A DNA stretch of 6,777 nt from Gammaproteobacteria bacterium (lineage in GTDB: Bacteria; Pseudomonadota; Gammaproteobacteria; Xanthomonadales; Marinicellaceae): assembly GCA_030426705.1 (NCBI GenBank), contig JAUHXW010000162.1, forward strand, positions 1 through 6,777, written 5' to 3'. Below, one piece after another: positions 1-4,114 of this stretch. The first letter of the stretch is position 1. The number at the start of each line of letters is the position of its first letter. A program made the translations under genes and the position numbers. The notes beneath the pieces were generated by a model. The model ran no database searches. It worked only from the letters and a program-made list of their open reading frames with translations, and was not told where the DNA came from.

Positions 1-988
1 TGGGTTCATTCCTGATGGCATACAACGTGTTTTTCACTTCCAATGCGGAAGGCCGGTTATTGGCGTCAGGATCAATCATGCTTTGAATCAAAGACAACAT
101 AGAAAAGGGCAGGTCTGCTCTAAAATCTTTCAGTTGTGCATAATCTTTCTTCCTATGCGCTTCCATGACATCCAAAATTTGTTTACCTTTGACTGGATAA
201 TGGTCACAGGCCAATTTAAACAGCAAACAACCAAATGCGTAAATATCACTGGCTGAACTTTTGTCTTCATCATTAAACAGTTCAGGTGCCATCAACATCG
301 GAGAACCAACTGAATGGTTGCTTGAATTGGCTGCATCGCTCTCCAACCCAGCACCAAAGTCCATCAGAATATATTGTTCATTTTGATCCTGCATGATATT
401 GGCTGCTTTGACGTCACCATGAACCAATCCAGCTTCATGAACCGCATATAATGCATCAGCTACCGCCAAAGCCACCTTCAACAGATTTTCATGGCTGAGT
501 TTTTTTTGATGTTCCAAAGATTTTCCTACAATCAAATCAGCCCAAAAACCAGCTCGATTATCATTGACGCCTGCCCCATGAATCGCCAAAACGTGACGGT
601 TCCTGACCCTGGCAACGCGCTGGGCTTCTTCTATGAATAACTTGCTTTGAAAGGTTGCCAATTGATTTGGCTTTAATAACTTCAGTGCCACATCACGGTT
701 CAGCACTTCATCATAGGCTCGATAAACTTCACCAAAACTACCTTCACCCAGCAATTCCAAAACCTGTAAATGTCCCCATTCGAACAGTTTAGGTTTGGTT
801 TTTTTCTGTTTTTGATCTGTTTTTTTATATTGGGTGGCAAAGACTTTCTGAATGGCATCAATGTTCTTGAGTTGATTTAAAATGGCCGTTTCATTGATGT
901 CCTGACTAGCTTCCTTATCCCAGTCAATTTTTTCACCTGTTGCCAGTTGGTCAAGTAAATCTTGCCATCGTTTGCTGCCATCATTCAT
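1..988 (-). CDS. Serine/threonine protein kinase, partial (C-terminus beyond left edge)
   Basis: A Hanks-type Ser/Thr kinase, 329 codons visible and open to the window edge. An N-terminal segment of about 70 residues, ending in a Lys/Gln-rich linker (55-68), precedes the kinase domain. The domain shows the glycine-rich loop LGEGSFGEVY (80-89), the ATP lysine in VALK (K103), a likely helix-C glutamate (E121), the catalytic loop HGDVKAANI (190-198; D192, K194, N197), DFG (210-212), APE (234-236), DIYAFG (248-253) and R312. The HRD arginine is glycine, so it is a non-RD kinase. The start ATG at 988-986 overlaps the stop of the upstream sigma gene as ATGA, with GAGAA six bases upstream as a likely ribosome site, so coupled translation is expected. 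Kinases linked to ECF sigma factors can phosphorylate the sigma factor (known for PknT/EcfP in Vibrio); here that is inference. No membrane segment is visible. Such kinases often continue into repeat or sensor domains, which cannot be seen here. Confidence 0.93.
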   Translation of the reverse strand, partial: MNDGSKRWQDLLDQLATGEKIDWDKEASQDINETAILNQLKNIDAIQKVFATQYKKTDQKQKKTKPKLFEWGHLQVLELLGEGSFGEVYRAYDEVLNRDVALKLLKPNQLATFQSKLFIEEAQRVARVRNRHVLAIHGAGVNDNRAGFWADLIVGKSLEHQKKLSHENLLKVALAVADALYAVHEAGLVHGDVKAANIMQDQNEQYILMDFGAGLESDAANSSNHSVGSPMLMAPELFNDEDKSSASDIYAFGCLLFKLACDHYPVKGKQILDVMEAHRKKDYAQLKDFRADLPFSMLSLIQSMIDPDANNRPSALEVKNTLYAIRNEP

Positions 989-1557
989 TGCATATTCTCA
1001 GCCAGTTTGTAGAGCGCGCGTGATACAGCCATCCTGGCAGCATTCGCTGACGAACACTCAGTAGCCATTGCTATTTCCGGGTAGGAATAGCCGAACTCAA
1101 CCCGCAGAATAACCGCTTCCCTTGCTTCTTCGGGCATCTTCATCAATGCACTTTCATATTTTTCAACCACTTCTGATCCGATGGCCTTTTCAAGCGCTGA
1201 TGAATCAATCGGCTCGTCACTGTCTATGTGTTTTTTTAACAGGTCATTTTGATTATTGAACCGCCTGATTTCCATGCGGATGTTGTTCAAAAGAATTTTC
1301 CGTAAATAGGCCAAAAATGCCCCTTCTCGCAATGAACTGAAAGAATCCAGTTTATTCAAAGCCTTGATTAATGTGGTTTGCACCATGTCATCAGTTTCTG
1401 CCAAATCTCTGGCATATTGAGGCAACCGACCATGAGCCCACCTTTGCAACATGGGTAAATAAGTTGAGCACAACTGTTCTCTGGCGATTTCATCGCCACT
1501 TTTGACTTTAGCCAATAATGTTGCTGTAGATTCAAGTCGTGCTTTCATCTTGTTCAT
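985..1557 (-). CDS. ECF-type RNA polymerase sigma factor (sigma-70 family), kinase-linked
   Basis: A 190-aa two-domain sigma factor that should direct RNA polymerase to a dedicated set of promoters. Region 2 spans about residues 26-100. It contains ETDDMVQTTLIKAL (54-67), corresponding to the region 2.2 'DAEDLVQETF' core, followed by REGAFLAYLRKILLNNIRMEIRR (78-99), a form I associate with the group of ECF factors encoded beside Ser/Thr kinases. Region 4 (about 141-188) carries the helix-turn-helix YPEIAMATECSSANAARMAVSRAL (159-182) that would read the -35 element. There is no C-terminal extension and no neighbouring anti-sigma gene. ATG at 1557-1555 is the first possible start, because an in-frame TAA lies just upstream; a second ATG at codon 4 is an alternative. 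The stop overlaps the kinase start by 4 bp. Control by the partner kinase is the natural hypothesis. Target promoters are unknown. Confidence 0.93.
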   Translation of the reverse strand: MNKMKARLESTATLLAKVKSGDEIAREQLCSTYLPMLQRWAHGRLPQYARDLAETDDMVQTTLIKALNKLDSFSSLREGAFLAYLRKILLNNIRMEIRRFNNQNDLLKKHIDSDEPIDSSALEKAIGSEVVEKYESALMKMPEEAREAVILRVEFGYSYPEIAMATECSSANAARMAVSRALYKLAENMQ

Positions 1558-1564
1558 CCAATTG

Positions 1565-1567
1565 CCT
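1565..1567 (-). promoter_or_regulatory. Weak ribosome binding site for the sigma gene
   Basis: On the minus strand AGG lies seven bases before the ATG at 1557, the only Shine-Dalgarno-like bases near the start. If transcription begins just after the TATAAT at 1574-1579, the leader would be only about ten bases and would begin around this AGG, so initiation could be weak or nearly leaderless. Confidence 0.3.
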
Positions 1568-1573
1568 AATTAC

Positions 1574-1579
1574 ATTATA
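1574..1579 (-). promoter_or_regulatory. Candidate -10 box of the sigma/kinase operon
   Basis: A perfect TATAAT on the minus strand, 17 bases upstream of the sigma start codon. At 17-18 bp spacing the -35 position reads only TTCTTC/TCTTCT, a poor match to TTGACA, so activity may need an activator or be low. A transcript from here would have a leader of roughly ten bases. Confidence 0.45.
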
Positions 1580-1670
1580 ACTGAATAGACGAGCGCAGAA
1601 GAATATACGAATTTTGAAATCTCTTTTTCTGATTAAAATTGGCTCCTTGACAAAGGAAATTCACTGGTAC

Positions 1671-1702
1671 TTTTGCCTCCGCTGCGGTGCTCGTAGCGAA
1701 AA
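1671..1702. other. GC-rich patch with small inverted repeats in the 1558-1734 intergenic region
   Basis: The 177-bp gap between the haem-protein gene and the sigma gene is AT-rich except for this stretch, where about 24 bases are near 70% G+C. It is bounded by TTTT and AAAA and contains CCGCTGCGG (1679-1687 on plus), which could fold as a small hairpin, and on the minus strand CGCT...AGCG around an 11-base loop. There is no following T-run in the direction of transcription, so it is not a convincing intrinsic terminator. It could be a small dispersed repeat, a protein site or a remnant. The rest of the gap holds a short stem TCCTT/AAGGA near 1644-1657 and the sigma promoter, and nothing else I recognise. 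Confidence 0.3.
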
Positions 1703-1734
1703 CGCAAATACAAATCATTTCTCAGCAAGATCAA

Positions 1735-3918
1735 TCAATTTGATGATTCAAACCCATCTTCAAATATCAAATCTTCAAAATTAGCATCCCAGTGTCTGAG
1801 CAATTGCCGGAAGGCTTCGGCTTTGATGGTTGAGGGTAACTGTCCGGCCTGATCAATCTGATTGACACCATGACAGCCACCACAGGCTCGAATTTCACCG
1901 GGTTGTAAGGTAATCCAATAACGTTCTCTTACTACGGGTTCTTCAGTGGGTGACAAGGATTGCCAACTCAAAGCACGTTGAGCTGGAACAAAAAAGGCCA
2001 CCGATCCGTCGGGGTAAATTTCTGCACTGCCTGGAGGTGCGGAGGGAAATGGGATGTTGTTGCTCATGGCTTGTTGGTCGTGCAAAAACTGTGCTATGAC
2101 CCTTTGACCCGGGCTGGGATCTGAAACACCGCCATAACCCCTGATTTGATCACCTTGTACGAATTGCATGTGAGAAATTTCATACAACTCGCCATTGTTA
2201 CCAATGGTCTGATGACTGCTGTTGGCCACTTTGAGGTTATAGGGTTGTTGTAAATCCAGTTCATCACGTGTGGTCACATCGCGCATCACCACCACCCCCA
2301 AACCATAGGTTCTTAAAAAGCCTTTGAACATATCAATATCGACATTTTCTTCAGCAATGACTTGAGCCTCCGGGTCAAGTAACGTTTGTTGTGTTATCGC
2401 TGGTACTGGTCTGCTGACGACTTCAACTGGCATCATTTCCCAAAGAGGACCTGTATAAGTCACCAAAACATCCGGATCGTAAAATGAAATGGTCACATCT
2501 CCCAAACTGGTGATGCGACTGTCTGGCACCCAATCATTACTGCCATTTTGAGTTAAAGTCTTGATGGAGAAATCGTATCGCGGCTGAGGATTCGCACGCG
2601 TGCCATCATTACCCGCCCGATGGGTGTCATCAGTGTGAACAGCCAAGATCTGACCGTCATTCAAAGTGATGGGTCTTCTGAAAAAGCCTACGTGCTCTGG
2701 TGGTGCAGAATCACCTTCGCCCACCACGGTACCGGTACTTTCATGGCTCATATAATCAACTTGCACCTGCGACGGATCAGCCCCCAATGGCAAATCAAAA
2801 GCAATCAATTGTCCTGCAGCATGAGTCGCAAATTCTGGCGCATCAATACCCAGATAACGGCCAGCTTGATTAGGATCTTCATGCATTTGAAAAACATTCA
2901 AAATACTGTTTTGGTTGGGTCGGCCACCTGGAGTGAATTCAATCAACCCAGGATCATCATTCAAACTGCGATTGAAATAGCTGTGGAGTTCATGCCTGCC
3001 GACATGATTCAGGGTTTCTTCCTCGGTACCATCCTGATTCATTTGCCAGGGGAAAAAGTGATTGATGCGGTGACCTTCCAGATTGGTGCCCTCCAATAAT
3101 GCACCCTCAGCGGGTCTGGGTTCTGGAAACACTTCCAGGATGGTATCAACAGGCGTCGCACCCGGATTTTCATCGGTGTAGTTGAATGCATCAAGTACAT
3201 TATTCGGTGAGGCTTGTTGGTCACGTTGTAAATGATCCCAACGGGTAAACACCAGACGACCGAAACTGTCGATAAAAGGATTGAACGAACCTGAAGGTGA
3301 ATGTTGCATCAGGCTGACCTGACCATTGTGTAATTTCCACAAACCGGTGTTGGTTGGTGTTGACTCATATTCGTCGTATTGTGGGTAGTTATAACGATTT
3401 TTGGTTCTTGGCATGTCAGAAGTAAAAATAATCGCGTCATCCGAACCATAAATCGGCGTGATGTTGTTGTAATTTTGCGGTTGTCCCGGAACCAGTGAAA
3501 TGCTGATGGTTTCACCTTGCCCAAATCCAGTGATTTCATAGATTTGCCAAAAATAATCGTTGTAGTCAAACTGCTCAGGAGCACCTATCACCATACTGAA
3601 CAAAGCCTTTTGACCACTCCAATGCACCTGTGGATCACGTACTGCAATGGCATTTGCACCCTGAAAACCACTCGAACCATATCCAGCCTCTCTGGTTAAG
3701 TTTCTCAAAGTGCCATTTGGGTACCTGATGTACAAATCACCACCCCTGCCCACATTTTGCATGGTTGCCGTGTGATTGGCAAAAGTTGAACCTATAGTAG
3801 CAAAATCATTGGCAATCGGAAATTGAGTGACGAACATGATGGGATTGTCCAAATTGACGCTTCCTGCCTGGGCTTTGAACACTGAAAGAATCAACCCAAC
3901 CCACAATAACTTTGACAT
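1735..3918 (-). CDS. Exported HzsA-related monohaem cytochrome c-like protein
   Basis: A 727-aa protein with a signal peptide (residues 1-18, cleavage likely after AQA), so it should act in the periplasm or outside the cell. The N-terminal half has beta-propeller-like segments such as GGDLYIRYPNG (59-69) and HWSGQKALFS (99-108). A middle part with WQMNQDGTEEETLNHVGRHEL (291-311) and WEMMPVEVVSRPVP (493-506) resembles the hydrazine synthase alpha subunit middle domain family. Near the C-terminus ERYWITLQPGEIRACGGCHG (665-684) holds the only haem-binding CxxCH (C679, C682, H683); these are the only cysteines in the protein. It ends with IFEDGFESSN. Anammox HzsA carries two haems and works with HzsB and HzsC; neither partner nor a second haem motif is seen, so hydrazine synthesis is not implied. 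An electron-transfer or redox enzyme role is inference. The start is supported by AGGAAG six bases upstream. The gene diverges from putA and lies upstream of the sigma/kinase pair on the same strand. Confidence 0.7.
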   Translation of the reverse strand: MSKLLWVGLILSVFKAQAGSVNLDNPIMFVTQFPIANDFATIGSTFANHTATMQNVGRGGDLYIRYPNGTLRNLTREAGYGSSGFQGANAIAVRDPQVHWSGQKALFSMVIGAPEQFDYNDYFWQIYEITGFGQGETISISLVPGQPQNYNNITPIYGSDDAIIFTSDMPRTKNRYNYPQYDEYESTPTNTGLWKLHNGQVSLMQHSPSGSFNPFIDSFGRLVFTRWDHLQRDQQASPNNVLDAFNYTDENPGATPVDTILEVFPEPRPAEGALLEGTNLEGHRINHFFPWQMNQDGTEEETLNHVGRHELHSYFNRSLNDDPGLIEFTPGGRPNQNSILNVFQMHEDPNQAGRYLGIDAPEFATHAAGQLIAFDLPLGADPSQVQVDYMSHESTGTVVGEGDSAPPEHVGFFRRPITLNDGQILAVHTDDTHRAGNDGTRANPQPRYDFSIKTLTQNGSNDWVPDSRITSLGDVTISFYDPDVLVTYTGPLWEMMPVEVVSRPVPAITQQTLLDPEAQVIAEENVDIDMFKGFLRTYGLGVVVMRDVTTRDELDLQQPYNLKVANSSHQTIGNNGELYEISHMQFVQGDQIRGYGGVSDPSPGQRVIAQFLHDQQAMSNNIPFPSAPPGSAEIYPDGSVAFFVPAQRALSWQSLSPTEEPVVRERYWITLQPGEIRACGGCHGVNQIDQAGQLPSTIKAEAFRQLLRHWDANFEDLIFEDGFESSN

Positions 3919-3923
3919 AATGA

Positions 3924-3929
3924 CTTCCT
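3924..3929 (-). promoter_or_regulatory. Ribosome binding site of the haem-protein gene
   Basis: AGGAAG on the minus strand, about five bases before the ATG at 3918. It is a good Shine-Dalgarno match and fixes the start, which also gives a complete signal peptide. Confidence 0.75.
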
Positions 3930-3994
3930 GAACAAAACGATATTGTAGATTTATTGAGGTTATAAAGCTGTTAACCAGTCCTCAAAGTTACACT

Positions 3995-4023
3995 ATTATA
4001 GATTGACCAAAAACCAAACCTAA
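3995..4023 (-). promoter_or_regulatory. Candidate promoter of the haem-protein gene
   Basis: On the minus strand a perfect TATAAT (3995-4000) lies 17 bp downstream of TTAGGT (4018-4023), a weak -35. Transcription would begin near 3988, giving a leader of about 70 bases. A run of TTTGG/TTTTTGG between the boxes is T-rich. The poor -35 suggests dependence on an activator or on another sigma factor. Confidence 0.45.
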
Positions 4024-4051
4024 GAAAAAAGTCACACACCAGCCATTATTG

Positions 4052-4080
4052 CTGACTAATTAGGCATCTTTCATTATAAT
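4052..4080 (+). promoter_or_regulatory. Candidate sigma-70 promoter of putA
   Basis: CTGACT (4052-4057, four of six matching TTGACA) and a perfect TATAAT (4075-4080) are separated by exactly 17 bp. The start of transcription would fall near 4087, giving a leader of about 28 bases. It is arranged back to back with the promoter of the divergent haem-protein gene; the two -10 boxes are about 75 bp apart, so one bound regulator could affect both. Confidence 0.6.
4053..4066. promoter_or_regulatory. Imperfect palindrome overlapping the putA -35 box, candidate operator
   Basis: TGACTAATTAGGCA is a 14-bp inverted repeat with one mismatched pair around a perfect 8-bp core, CTAATTAG (4056-4063). It covers most of the -35 hexamer and the start of the spacer, a position suited to repression of putA. 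Because this PutA has no DNA-binding domain of its own, an external regulator is expected, for example a PutR/Lrp-like protein. AT-rich palindromes also arise by chance, so confidence is low. Confidence 0.35.
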
Positions 4081-4103
4081 CCGGCGACATCTTTTCACTT
4101 CTT

Positions 4104-4107
4104 GGGA
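4104..4107 (+). promoter_or_regulatory. Weak ribosome binding site of putA
   Basis: GGGA lies seven bases before the ATG at 4115. No other ATG in this frame lies between the predicted transcription start near 4087 and 4115, which decides the start. Confidence 0.5.
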
Positions 4108-4114
4108 CACCGAC

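Noticed and set aside
1580..1600. CGTCTA on the minus strand as an ECF-type -10 for autoregulation
   Set aside because: No GGAAC-like -35 is present at the right distance, so self-regulation by the sigma factor is not supported from sequence.
1647..1652. TTGACA on the plus strand, a perfect -35 box
   Set aside because: There is no -10 at 16-18 bp spacing and no plus-strand gene downstream before 4115.
1558..1734. An intrinsic terminator after the haem-protein gene
   Set aside because: The possible stems are short, and no T-run follows them in the direction of transcription.
2620..3099. A 159-codon open frame on the plus strand inside the haem-protein gene
   Set aside because: It lies fully antisense to a gene with a signal peptide, haem motif and good ribosome site. 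Its translation has no recognisable domain and no promoter is evident.
1735..3918. Calling the haem protein a true hydrazine synthase subunit (hzsA)
   Set aside because: Only one haem motif is present, no HzsB/HzsC genes adjoin it, and the other genes do not suggest an anammox planctomycete.
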